In this document: positions 19,163 through 27,900 of the stretch, piece by piece | Layout: every line of letters starts with the position of its first letter | Position numbering within the stretch: position 1 is the first letter of the stretch | Assembly (NCBI GenBank): GCA_945878355.1 | Contig: CAMCTC010000045.1 | Coordinates: 1 to 33,484 of the forward strand | DNA: 33,484 nucleotides | Source of the DNA: Bordetella parapertussis | GTDB taxonomy: Bacteria > Pseudomonadota > Gammaproteobacteria > Burkholderiales > Burkholderiaceae_C | Direction of reading: 5' to 3' | Notes under the pieces: generated by a model | Seen by the model: the letters and a program-made list of their open reading frames with translations, nothing else | The model's database searches: none | What the model was told of the DNA's origin: nothing | Made by a program: the position numbers and the translations under genes

Positions 19163-19183
19163 CCGAACCGCGTTCGGACCGAA
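19163..19183. promoter_or_regulatory. Overlapping inverted repeats upstream of the copper operon
   Basis: CCGAAC at 19163-19168 and GTTCGG at 19172-19177 are exact reverse complements with a three-base spacer. TTCGG at 19173-19177 also pairs with CCGAA at 19179-19183 around a single base. Three half-sites thus lie 19-39 bases before the ATG at 19202, a plausible operator position. No regulator is assigned. Confidence 0.4.
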
Positions 19184-19201
19184 TCAGATAGAGTGAACGC
19201 C

Positions 19202-19642
19202 ATGCAGGTCTGGCTCCGGCTCCTGATCGTCTGGTTCATCGCCATCGCGCTTCCCGTACAGGGAATGGCGGGCGTGACCATTTCGCATTGCGGGTCGAGT
19301 CACGAGCGCATGGGGACCGCGATGGAAGCGACCCAACACCGGCATGCGGGCCACGATGCCAGCGCAGCCCACCGTCACGACGCCGACGCGACGGATGTTT
19401 CGACACTGGCGGACCAGGACACGGCCGCCGAGGCCCAGGCGCAGTCCGGCAAGTTGTCCGATCTGGCCCAGTACAAGTGCAGTTCGTGCGCCTCGTGCTG
19501 CGCCAGCTCCGCACTGCCCAGCGCGATCCCTCGTTTGCCGCGAGCAAAAGCCGCGCCTGCGGTCTTCGAAGAAGAATTGGTCACCGTCGACGCCTTTGCG
19601 CCCGACGGACCCGACCGACCACCGCGCACCCTCCTCGTGTAG
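19202..19642 (+). CDS. Cys/His-rich exported protein, first gene of copper operon 1
   Basis: The 146-residue protein has an N-terminal hydrophobic segment (about residues 4-22) that looks like a signal peptide or anchor. A His-rich stretch follows (H46, H48, H51, H57, H59, with further His/Asp), then a Cys cluster CSSCASCC (C93, C96, C99, C100) and a C-terminus ending PPRTLLV. These features suggest soft-metal binding in the periplasm. Comparable short Cys/His proteins accompany metal-efflux operons (CzcI-like), but I cannot assign a family. The frame is open far upstream; ATG at 19202 is chosen because the signal-like segment starts there. It shares layout with the 156-residue protein at the head of the other operon. 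Confidence 0.75.
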   Translation: MQVWLRLLIVWFIAIALPVQGMAGVTISHCGSSHERMGTAMEATQHRHAGHDASAAHRHDADATDVSTLADQDTAAEAQAQSGKLSDLAQYKCSSCASCCASSALPSAIPRLPRAKAAPAVFEEELVTVDAFAPDGPDRPPRTLLV

Positions 19643-19655
19643 CCGGGGTCCGACC

Positions 19656-19672
19656 GGCGTGCTTGGCACGCC
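19656..19672. other. Hairpin between the first two copper genes
   Basis: GGCGTGC at 19656-19662 and GCACGCC at 19666-19672 form a perfect seven-base stem with a TTG loop, just after the stop of the 146-residue protein. There is no T-run. It may be an mRNA-processing or attenuation element. Confidence 0.45.
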
Positions 19673-19750
19673 GTCTGCCACCGGACCCAGTCATTCTCTG
19701 CCGCGTCGGCAGGGGAGTTCCTGACTCCTATACGAGGACACGAGGACACG

Positions 19751-20110
19751 ATGGTCGCTTCAATCCTGCGATGGCTGACGCCAGCCACGCTGTGTGCCTT
19801 GGCATTCGCCGCCACAGCCCAGACACCGCCTTCCACCGCCCGCAAGGCCGATCCACTCGACGCCAGCGTCGCCGTGCCGGCGGTCACCTACGAATCGGCA
19901 TTCAGCCGCTATCGGCGCGCTGGCGACAACAAGGCGATCCCCTGGCGCGAATCCAACGAAACCGCAGCGCGCATCGGCGGCTGGCGTGCATACGCCCGTG
20001 AGGCGCAGCAGCCCGAGCCAGCGCCGTCGGCGCCTGCCGCAGCGCCCGCCAAACCAGACCCCAAGGCCATGTCCATGCCGCAAGGGCATGGCGGCCACAA
20101 GATGCCATGA
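19751..20110 (+). CDS. Small exported protein with His/Met-rich tail, copper operon 1
   Basis: A 119-residue protein with a signal peptide of about 24 residues (ends ATAQ). Then comes a segment VPAVTYESAFSRYRRAGDNKAIPWRE that I associate with proteins encoded next to TolC-type genes in copper loci, and a Pro/Ala-rich linker leading to a tail PKAMSMPQGHGGHKMP with three His and three Met. The tail suggests Cu(I)/Cu(II) binding in the periplasm. Function is not known. Two SD-like GAGGA words lie in a direct repeat just before the ATG (about 19733-19750). Its stop overlaps the next start by four bases (ATGA), so the two are translationally coupled. Confidence 0.8.
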   Translation: MVASILRWLTPATLCALAFAATAQTPPSTARKADPLDASVAVPAVTYESAFSRYRRAGDNKAIPWRESNETAARIGGWRAYAREAQQPEPAPSAPAAAPAKPDPKAMSMPQGHGGHKMP

Positions 20111-21558
20111 CGACCATCGCTTTCACCCCAACCAATTTGAATCCGCCGGCGGTCCGACCCCGTTGGCGGCTCGCGGCTCTGCTCGCTGGCGTGGCCACCC
20201 TCGCTGGCTGTGCCTCCTTCAGCCCGGATGGCGGCTTCTACACCGTGGAGCAGGCCGCCAAGGACCGGCTCGGCAAGGAGGTCCGCTGGGCCCGCACCGC
20301 TGCCGATCAGGACGGCATCGACCAGCGCGTGGGTGAACTGCTGGCCAAGCCGCTGTCGGCCGACGACGCGGTCCAGATCGCACTGCTGAACAACCGCGGG
20401 CTGCAGGCCAGCTTCCAGGACCTCGGCATCGCGGAAGCCGAAGTCGCGCAGGCTGGGCGCGTGCCGAACCCCGGTTTCAGCTTCAGCCGCCTCCGGCGCG
20501 GCGACGAGGTCGAGTTGGAGCGCGGCATCCACTTCAAGCTCGCGCGACTGATCGCCATGCCGATGATCAGCGCCATGGAGTCCCGGCGCTTCGAGGTCAC
20601 CAAGGGCATGGTCACGATGACCATGTTGGCGGTGGCGGCCGACACGCGCAAGGCCTGGGTCACGGCACTCGCTGCTGAGGAAACGGTGCGCTACCTGCGG
20701 CGGGTGTTGCAGGCCGCGGAGGCGAGCGCCGAACTCGCGCGCCGCATGGAGCAGGTCGGCAACTTCAACAAGCTCCGGCGCGCCCGCGAACAGAGTTTCT
20801 ACGCTGACGCCGCCTTGAACCTGGCCCGTGCCGAACAGGCGCAGCGCGCCACACGCGAGCGGTTGATTCGCCTGCTCGGCTTGTGGGGTGCACAGACACG
20901 GTTCTTGCTGCCAGATCGCCTGCCCGACCTGCCTCAACAGCTGGCGGACCGTCCAGACATCGAGCGTGTTGCGCTGGCGCAGCGACTGGACGTGCAGGGG
21001 GCCAAGCTGGCCACCGAGCAAACCGCCCGCAACCTGGGACTGACGAAGACGACACGCTTCATCAACGTGCTCGAGCTCGGCGTGCTGCGCAACAGCGCCA
21101 ACGAGGGCCCCACGCAGCGTGGCTGGGAGATCGGCGTCGAACTGCCGCTGTTTGACTGGGGTGGCGCGCGCGTGGCCCGTGCGGAGGGGGTCTACATGCA
21201 GGCCGTGCACCGGGCTGCCGAGACCGCCATCAATGCGCGGTCGGAGGTTCGCGAAGCCTACGGTGCGTGGCGCTCTGCATACGACATTGCGCGCCACCAC
21301 CAGGACGAGATCGTGCCGCTGCGCAAACAGATCGCCGAGGAGAACCTGCTGCGCTACAACGGCATGCTGATCGGCGTCTTCGAACTGCTGGCCGACGCGC
21401 GAGCGCAGATCACCAGCGTCAACGCCGCCATCGAGGCCAAGCGCGACTTCTGGCTCGCGCAGGCCGACCTCGACATGGCCCTCATCGGCAAGCCAAGCCT
21501 CACGCCGCCCGCCGGCCCCGCCTCGGCGGCCGGCTCCAGCGGCGACGCTGCGCACTGA
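20107..21558 (+). CDS. TolC-family outer-membrane lipoprotein
   Basis: The 483-residue protein has a lipoprotein signal with a lipobox-like LAGC (C35), then the repeated helical and strand organisation of TolC proteins: DDAVQIALLNNRGLQASFQDLGIAEAEV in the first half and GWEIGVELPLFDWGGARVARAE in the second. It would form a trimeric outer-membrane channel. In this operon no membrane-fusion or RND partner accompanies it; the neighbours are the multicopper oxidase and copper-binding proteins, so its partner may be the Cus-like pump of the opposite operon or none. Homologues are often found beside copper oxidases in Burkholderiales, as far as I recall. Overlaps the upstream gene by four bases. 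Confidence 0.85.
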   Translation: MTTIAFTPTNLNPPAVRPRWRLAALLAGVATLAGCASFSPDGGFYTVEQAAKDRLGKEVRWARTAADQDGIDQRVGELLAKPLSADDAVQIALLNNRGLQASFQDLGIAEAEVAQAGRVPNPGFSFSRLRRGDEVELERGIHFKLARLIAMPMISAMESRRFEVTKGMVTMTMLAVAADTRKAWVTALAAEETVRYLRRVLQAAEASAELARRMEQVGNFNKLRRAREQSFYADAALNLARAEQAQRATRERLIRLLGLWGAQTRFLLPDRLPDLPQQLADRPDIERVALAQRLDVQGAKLATEQTARNLGLTKTTRFINVLELGVLRNSANEGPTQRGWEIGVELPLFDWGGARVARAEGVYMQAVHRAAETAINARSEVREAYGAWRSAYDIARHHQDEIVPLRKQIAEENLLRYNGMLIGVFELLADARAQITSVNAAIEAKRDFWLAQADLDMALIGKPSLTPPAGPASAAGSSGDAAH

Positions 21559-21575
21559 ACCCAGGAACAGATCAC

Positions 21576-22991
21576 ATGGTTTCCCGACGCAATTTCATCG
21601 GCGGCGCTGGTGCCGTCACGGCTGCAGCCACCGCCGCATCCGTCAGCAAGGTGGCGATGGCCGCGCTGCCCGAACCCGTCATCCAATTGAGGCCCGACAC
21701 CATGCCGCCGCTGGTGCCCAGCACCGGCCGACCCTACAACCCGGTCGTCACGCTCAACGGCTGGACGCTGCCTTGGCGCATGCAAAACGGTGTCAAGGAA
21801 TTCCACCTTGTGGCCGAGCCGGTGGTGCGCGAGATGACGCCCGGCTTCAAGGCCCACCTGTGGGGCTACAACGGCCAGAGCCCGGGCCCGACGATCGAGG
21901 TCGTCGAAGGCGACCGGGTGCGCATCTTCGTCACCAACAAGCTGCCCGAGGTGACCAGCGTGCACTGGCACGGCCAGCGCCTGCCCAATGGCATGGACGG
22001 TGTCACAGGCCTCACGCAGCCGCCCATAGCACCCGGCAAGACCTTCGTCTACGAGTTCGTGGCCCGGCGCCCCGGCACCTTCATGTACCACCCGCATGCC
22101 GACGAGATGGTGCAGATGGCGATGGGGATGATGGGCTTCTGGATCACCCACCCGAAGGAGAAGCACCCGCTGATCGACGAGGTCGACCGCGACTTCGTGT
22201 TCCTGCTGGGCGCCTACGACATCGAGCCCGGCAGCGCGACGCCCAAGATCATGACGATGCTCGACTTCAACCTGTGGAGCTGGAACAGCCGCATCTTCCC
22301 AGGCATCGATCCGCTGGTGGTCCGCAGAGGGGACAAGGTTCGCCTGCGCATCGGCAACCTGACGATGACCAACCACCCGATCCACCTGCACGGCCACGAG
22401 TTCACCGTGACGGGCACCGACGGCGGGCCGACACCGAAAGGCTCCCGCTGGCCCGAGGTGACAACCGACATCGCGGTGGGCCAGATGCGCCAGCTCGAGT
22501 TCCTGGCCGACGAGGAAGGCGACTGGGCTTTCCACTGCCACAAGAGCCACCACACGATGAACGCGATGGGGCACAACGTGCCGACCATGATCGGTGTCGA
22601 CCATCGCAGCGTGGCGCAACAGATCACGCAACTCGTGCCCGACTACATGGTGATGGGCGAGCGCGGCATGCACGACATGATCGAGATGGAGATGCCGCTG
22701 CCCGACAACACCGCCGCGATGATGACCGGCACAGGCCCGTTCGGCGCTGTCGGCATGGGCGGCATGTTCAGCGTCGTGAAGGTGCGCAAGGACCAAAAGC
22801 GCGGCGACTACAAGGACCCGGGTTGGTATGCGCACCCGCCCGGCGAAGTGGCTTACGAGTGGACCGGCTCACTCCCAGACCCGGCGCGTTTCAAGGCCGA
22901 GGGCACGGGCTCGATGCCGCCGCTGGCCAAGCCAGCCACCGAGACCGAAGTCAAGGTTCGCAAGCCTGCTGGCGGGCACTCTGGCCACTGA
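21576..22991 (+). CDS. Tat-exported multicopper oxidase (copper tolerance)
   Basis: Predicted periplasmic oxidase that probably oxidises Cu(I) to the less toxic Cu(II). The N-terminus SRRNFIGGAGAVTAAATAA is a twin-arginine signal. All four copper motifs are present: HWHG (130-133), HPH (172-174), HPIHLHGH (267-274) and HCHxxxHxxxxM (H320-C321-H322, H326, M331) for the type 1 and trinuclear sites. A Met-rich segment at about 380-430 could bind Cu(I). Length is 471 residues, within the range of short CopA/CueO-like enzymes. ATG at 21576 has AGGA about ten bases upstream; the upstream open frame has no similarity. I leave the symbol blank because CopA and CueO naming cannot be separated by eye. 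Confidence 0.93.
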   Translation: MVSRRNFIGGAGAVTAAATAASVSKVAMAALPEPVIQLRPDTMPPLVPSTGRPYNPVVTLNGWTLPWRMQNGVKEFHLVAEPVVREMTPGFKAHLWGYNGQSPGPTIEVVEGDRVRIFVTNKLPEVTSVHWHGQRLPNGMDGVTGLTQPPIAPGKTFVYEFVARRPGTFMYHPHADEMVQMAMGMMGFWITHPKEKHPLIDEVDRDFVFLLGAYDIEPGSATPKIMTMLDFNLWSWNSRIFPGIDPLVVRRGDKVRLRIGNLTMTNHPIHLHGHEFTVTGTDGGPTPKGSRWPEVTTDIAVGQMRQLEFLADEEGDWAFHCHKSHHTMNAMGHNVPTMIGVDHRSVAQQITQLVPDYMVMGERGMHDMIEMEMPLPDNTAAMMTGTGPFGAVGMGGMFSVVKVRKDQKRGDYKDPGWYAHPPGEVAYEWTGSLPDPARFKAEGTGSMPPLAKPATETEVKVRKPAGGHSGH

Positions 22992-23107
22992 GCCCGCACA
23001 TGCGACGCCGGAAGGCGTTGCTTGGCTGGCGAAGGCCCGAACGCGATTTCACGCGTGAGGGCTGATTCAACGACCAGCGATCAACCGATCCAAAGAATAG
23101 GACACCC

Positions 23108-23599
23108 ATGAAACTGATCAAGATACTCCTGCTGGCCGCCGCGCTGGCCACCTCCGGGCTTGCGCTGGCCCACACCGACAAGCCGCACGACAAGAAGGCC
23201 GGCCCGGTCAAGAAGGAACAGAAGGACTGGGGTATCGCCGGCAATGCGAAGGCCGGCATGCGGACCGTCGAATTCAGGATGACGGACAACATGCGCTTCA
23301 CGCCCGACAAAATCGAAGTCAAGCAGGGCGAGACGGTCAAACTCATCATCAAGAACTCTGGCGCCGTGATGCACGAGTTCGTGCTCGGCACCAAGAAGGA
23401 ACTCGAAGAACACGCCGCGCTCATGCTGAAGTTTCCGAACATGGAGCACGACGAGCCCTACATGGCCCATGTCCCGGCAGGCAAGACGGCCGAGATCATC
23501 TGGACCTTCAACCGGACGGGTGACTTCGACTTCGCCTGCCTGATCGCCGGCCACTACCAAGCGGGCATGGTCGGCAAGATCACCGTGTCCGCCAAGTGA
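23108..23599 (+). CDS. Periplasmic cupredoxin-domain copper-binding protein
   Basis: The 163-residue protein has a signal peptide (about residues 1-21, ending ALA) and one cupredoxin domain. The type 1 copper ligands are visible as H89 in VMHEFVLG and C144, H149 and M154 in FACLIAGHYQAGMVGKITV. The sequence RMTDNMRFTPDKIEVKQGETVKLIIKNSG is the usual first half of the fold. It probably carries electrons or copper for the multicopper oxidase encoded just upstream. It has its own SD-like AGGA before ATG at 23108; a spacer of 116 bases separates it from the oxidase, with no terminator seen. Confidence 0.92.
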   Translation: MKLIKILLLAAALATSGLALAHTDKPHDKKAGPVKKEQKDWGIAGNAKAGMRTVEFRMTDNMRFTPDKIEVKQGETVKLIIKNSGAVMHEFVLGTKKELEEHAALMLKFPNMEHDEPYMAHVPAGKTAEIIWTFNRTGDFDFACLIAGHYQAGMVGKITVSAK

Positions 23600-23661
23600 A
23601 GCTCAGCCCTTGCCACGCCGACCTCCTCCCATTCGCTCGCCGTATCGAAAGCCTCCCCATC

Positions 23662-23997
23662 ATGAAGACGATCACCATCGCAGCCCTTCTCGTCGCACTC
23701 GCGACGCCGGCCCTGGCACAGCAGAAAGCCAAGGACCACTCGACCCAACACCAGTCTGCAGCGGCATCGACTGCCGACATGACCGAGGGTGAGATCCGCA
23801 AGGTCGACAAGGATGCGAAGAAGCTCACCATCAGGCACGGTGAGATCAAGAACCTCGACATGCCCCCGATGACCATGGTCTTCCAGGTGAAGGACGCCAG
23901 CGTTCTCGAAACGCTCAAGGCCGGCGACAAGGTCCGCTTCGTCGTCCAGAAGTCCGACACGGGATTCGTGGTGACCGACATCCAGGCGGCGAAGTGA
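23662..23997 (+). CDS. CusF-like periplasmic copper chaperone
   Basis: The 111-residue protein has a signal peptide (about residues 1-19) and the CusF beta-barrel core. The metal site aligns with E. coli CusF as H59, M70 and M72 in RHGEIKNLDMPPMTMVF. The tryptophan that caps Cu(I) in E. coli CusF (W44) is replaced here by M67, a substitution also seen in other CusF-like proteins. It would bind periplasmic Cu(I) and pass it to the Cus efflux system. ATG at 23662 is chosen; the open frame starts earlier without a signal peptide. It is the last gene of operon 1 and lies tail to tail with the truncated PAP2 gene. Confidence 0.9.
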   Translation: MKTITIAALLVALATPALAQQKAKDHSTQHQSAAASTADMTEGEIRKVDKDAKKLTIRHGEIKNLDMPPMTMVFQVKDASVLETLKAGDKVRFVVQKSDTGFVVTDIQAAK

Positions 23998-24019
23998 AGC
24001 GCAGCGCCATGTTGGGGAC

Positions 24020-24440
24020 TCTTCACGATGGACACGATTTCGGCCTCGATCAAGGGTGACGCGCCCAGCAACAGGGCGTCGTGGCAGCGCTTGACCCACC
24101 AGAGGGCCAATGTGGCCGCCGAAACCACAAGGACCAGCGCGCAGGCCGATCCGCTCAAGGTGATGCCCTCGAAGACGGTCGTCATGGCGGATGCGACCTG
24201 GGCGTGGACAAAGACGAGGATGGCTCTGTCGATCGGGCCAGACTCACCGCCAAGTACGTCCTCGGTAACTTTGAGAGCCAGCACCGACAGGACGAGCGCA
24301 GACACAACGGCCAGGCGACGTCGCTCCAGCAGCATCGACCAGCTTGGTTGTCGCCCGTGCACGTACGAACGGAACACGGCATAGAGGCAGAACACGATGA
24401 AGCCCATGTTCACCATGTCTTCAATGAACTCGAAGATCAT
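24020..24440 (-). pseudogene. Truncated PAP2-family membrane phosphatase
   Basis: From ATG at 24440 about 125 codons read as the N-terminal half of a PAP2/lipid-phosphatase protein: a first helix NMGFIVFCLYAVFRSYVHG, then RRRLAVVSALVLSVLALKVTEDVLGGESGPIDRA and FEGITLSGSACALVL. The part that should carry the catalytic KxxxxxxRP, PSGH and SRxxxxxHxxxD motifs is absent. Beyond about 24030 the open frame continues only as the antisense of the cusF-like gene, down to 23580. I therefore call it 3'-truncated, probably by the event that placed operon 1 beside it. It follows the DUF411 gene on the same strand with a 45-base gap. Confidence 0.7.
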
Positions 24441-24485
24441 GGATGCATTGCAGGGCGGCGACAGGCATTCATCGTCACGGGGAGT

Positions 24486-24950
24486 TCACTTCGGATAGCG
24501 CGCAAAGACGCTCGACTGCCCCGAGGCATCGACCAGCAGCACCTCGTACGGGTCCTTGCGACCTGGCACATCCATGCCGGGTGCCGAAGGCGGCATACCA
24601 GGAACGGCCAGGCCGATGGCCTTCGGCTTCGACGCGAGCAGGCGCTTCACCTCGGCGGCCGGCACATGCCCTTCAAGCACGTAGCCGCCGACGGTCGCCG
24701 TGTGGCAGCTGCTGTAGCGGTCGGGCAGGCCGAGGCGCTTGCGCGCAGCGGTGGTGTCGTTGACCTCCGTCACCTTGACCGTGAAACCGGCCGTGCGCAT
24801 GTGCTCGACCCAGGAGCCGCAGCAGCCGCAGCTCGGGCTCTTGAAGACCTGCACTTCGGGTCCTGCCAGCGCCGCGAACGCGGGCAGTGCGGACCGTGCG
24901 GACAGGGCGGCGAGTGCTGCGGCACTCTTGAAGAAGCGGCGTCGATTCAT
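24486..24950 (-). CDS. DUF411 metal-binding protein
   Basis: DUF411 proteins are found in copper and other heavy-metal resistance loci and are thought to bind metal; their exact role is unproven. The 154-residue protein has a Tat-like N-terminus (NRRRFFKSAAALAAL), then VFKSPSCGCCGSWVEHMRTAGF with C41, C43 and C44, and the conserved SSCHTATVGGYVLEGHVPA. ATG at 24950 lies ten bases after the cusA-like stop, so the gene is the last intact member of operon 2. Confidence 0.9.
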   Translation of the reverse strand: MNRRRFFKSAAALAALSARSALPAFAALAGPEVQVFKSPSCGCCGSWVEHMRTAGFTVKVTEVNDTTAARKRLGLPDRYSSCHTATVGGYVLEGHVPAAEVKRLLASKPKAIGLAVPGMPPSAPGMDVPGRKDPYEVLLVDASGQSSVFARYPK

Positions 24951-24960
24951 GATCGGGTCC

Positions 24961-27900
24961 TCACGAAGTGGTTGTAGGTTCCAAGGGCAATGGGGGTTCG
25001 GCGGCGGCGAGCTCTGCATCGGGTTGACCGGCTTCCCGCCGCAACTGCCACTGCTTGACGAGGGCGTAGAGCGCCGGGATGACGCACAGCGTCAGGACCG
25101 TCGACGAGATCATCCCGCCGACCATCGGCGCGGCAATGCGGCTCATCACCTCGGAGCCGGTGCCGCTGCCCCACATGATGGGCAGCAGGCCGGCCATGAT
25201 GGCGACGACCGTCATCATCTTCGGGCGCACCCGCTCGACCGCGCCTTCCATCACCGCGCCGTACAGGTCGACCGGCCCAGGAACGCGGCCTTCGGCGCGA
25301 CAGCGAACGCGGGCCTGTTCCCAGGCATGGTCGAGGTAGATCAACATCACGACACCGGTCTCGGCGGCCACACCGGCCAGTGCGATAAAGCCCACCGCCA
25401 CCGCCACGGACAGGTTGTAGTTCAGCATCCACATCAGCCACACGCCACCCACCAGCGCGAAGGGCACCGACAGCATCACGATGAAGGTCTCGACCAGGCG
25501 CCTGAAGTTCAGGTACAGCAGCAGGAAGATCAGCAGCAGCGTCACCGGCACGACGATCTTCATCTTCTCGATTGCGCGCTCCATCGCCTCGAATTGGCCG
25601 CTCCAGGTGATGTAGTAGCCGACCGGGAACTTGACCTGGCCGGCCACCGCCTTGCGCGCGTCGGCCACGTAGGAGCCGATGTCGCGGTCGCGGATGTCGA
25701 CGAAGATGTAGGCCGACAGCAGCGCGTTCTCGGTGCGGATGCCCGGTGTGCCCCTGGCAACGACCACCTTGGCCACTTGCCCGAGCGGCACCATCGCACC
25801 GCCCATGATCGGCACCAGCACCTCGCGCTCGATCTGCTCGGGGTTGCTGCGCAGTTCGCGTGGGTAGCGCACGGTGACGCCGAAACGCTCGCGGCCTTCG
25901 ACCGTGGTGGTCACCATCTCGCCACCCAGCGCCGTGCCGATGACGTCCAGCAGTTCGCCCACCGACAGCCCGTAGCGTGCCAGCGCCGCGCGGTCGGGTT
26001 CGATGTTGAGGTAGCTGCCGCCCGTCAGCCGCTCGGCAAAGGCCGAAGTCGTCCCCGGCACGGTCTTGACCACGGCCTCGATCTCCTTGGCCAGCCTCTC
26101 CATCTCGCCGAGGTCCTTGCCGAAGACCTTGATGCCGATCGGCGTGCGGATGCCGGTGGACAGCATGTCGATGCGTGCCTTGATCGGCATCGTCCAGGCA
26201 TTGGACATGCCGGGGAACTGCAGCGCCTTGTCCATCTCGGCGATCAGCTTGTCGGTGGTCATGCCCGTGCGCCATTCCTGCTGTGGCTTCAGGTTGATCA
26301 CCGTCTCGAACATCTCGGTCGGCGCCGGGTCGGTCGCGGTGTTGGCGCGGCCGGCCTTGCCGTAGACCGAGCTCACCTCGGGGAAGCTCTTGATGATCTT
26401 GTCCTGCGTCTGCAGCACCTCGGCGGCCTTGGTGATGGACATGCCCGGCAGCGAGGACGGCATGTACAGCAACGTGCCCTCGTTGAGCGTAGGCATGAAC
26501 TCGCTGCCCAGCTTCGAGGCCGGGTACCAGGACACGCCCAACGCGATCAAGGCCAGCGCAATGGTGACCTTCTTCCACCGCATCACCCAGGCGATGATCG
26601 GCCGATAGGCCCAGATCAGGAAGCGGTTCAGTGGGTTCTTCGCCTCCGGCATGATCTTGCCGCGGATGAACAGCATCATCAGCACTGGCACCAGCGTGAC
26701 CGACAGCAGCGCCGCACCGGCCATCGAGAAGGTCTTGGTGTAGGCCAGCGGCGAGAACAGCCGCCCTTCCTGCGACTCCAGCGTGAACACCGGCAGGAAC
26801 GACACGGTGATGATCAGCAGCGAGAAGAACAGCGCCGGCCCCACCTCCTTGCAGGCGTCGAGCATCGCTTCGGCCCGATCTTTGACCGTGTGGTCTGGTT
26901 TCATGCGGTCAAGCCGTTCCAGGTGCTTGTGCGCGTTCTCGATCATCACGATGGCTGCGTCCACCATCGCGCCGATCGCGATCGCGATGCCACCCAGGCT
27001 CATCAGGTTCGAGTTCATGCCCAGCAAGTGCATCGCGATGAACGAGATCAGCACGCCCACCGGCAGCATCAGGATCGCCACCAGCGCCGAGCGCAGGTGC
27101 ATCAGAAAGATCACGCAGACTGCGGCGACGATCAGGCTTTCCTCCAGCAATGTGCGCTGCAGGTTGGCGATGGCGCGATGGATCAGGTCGGAGCGATCGT
27201 AGACGGCCTGGATCGTCACGCCCTCGGGCAGGCCGGCCGAGATCTCGGTGACCTTGGCTTTCAGGTTGTGGATCACCTCCAGCGCGTTCTGCCCGAAACG
27301 CGACATCGCGATGCCCGAGACGACCTCGCCTTCGCCGTTCAGCTCGGACAGGCCGCGTCGCTCGTCGGGCGCCATCTCCACGCGGGCGATGTCGCGGATC
27401 AGCACCGGCGTGCCGCCCTCAGCCTTCACCACCAGCTGCTCGATGTCGGCCTTGTTGCGCAGGTAACCCTTGCCGCGCACCATGAACTCGGTCTCGGCCA
27501 TCTCGACGACGCGGCCGCCGACATCGCGGTTGGAGTCGCGGATCACCTGCGAGACCTTCATCAGCGGGATGCCGAAGCTGCGCAGCTTCAGCGGATCGAC
27601 CGTCACCTGGTAGGTCTGCACAAAGCCGCCCAGCGACGCCACCTCGGCCACGCCCGGCGCCTTGGTGAGCTGGTAGCGCACGTACCAGTCCTGGATCGTG
27701 CGCAACTCGGCCAGGCTCTTGTTCTTGGCCAGCAGCGCGTACTGGTAAACCCAGCCGACGCCGGTGGCATCGGGCCCGAGCGAGGGCGACACGCCCTTGG
27801 GCAGGCGGCTCGACGCGAAGTTCAGGTACTCCAGCACCCGACTGCGCGCCCAGTAGATGTCGGTGCCGTCCTCGAAGATGACGTAGACGAAGGACGCGCC

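Larger units (their letters stand above)
18930..19201. other. Spacer between ychF and the copper operon
   Basis: About 270 bases. It holds a near-perfect inverted repeat at 18989-19011 (ACCCGT at one end, ACGGGT at the other, with an A/T-rich centre) that may end ychF transcription or bind a regulator. It also contains a MerR-like coding fragment and inverted repeats just before the next gene, listed separately. The nine-base word GTTCGGACC occurs twice, near each end (18983 and 19172). Confidence 0.5.

Noticed and set aside
23580..24019. Apparent C-terminal half of the PAP2 reading frame
   Set aside because: This part is the exact antisense of the CusF-like gene and lacks PAP2 catalytic motifs, so it is not counted as part of the protein.
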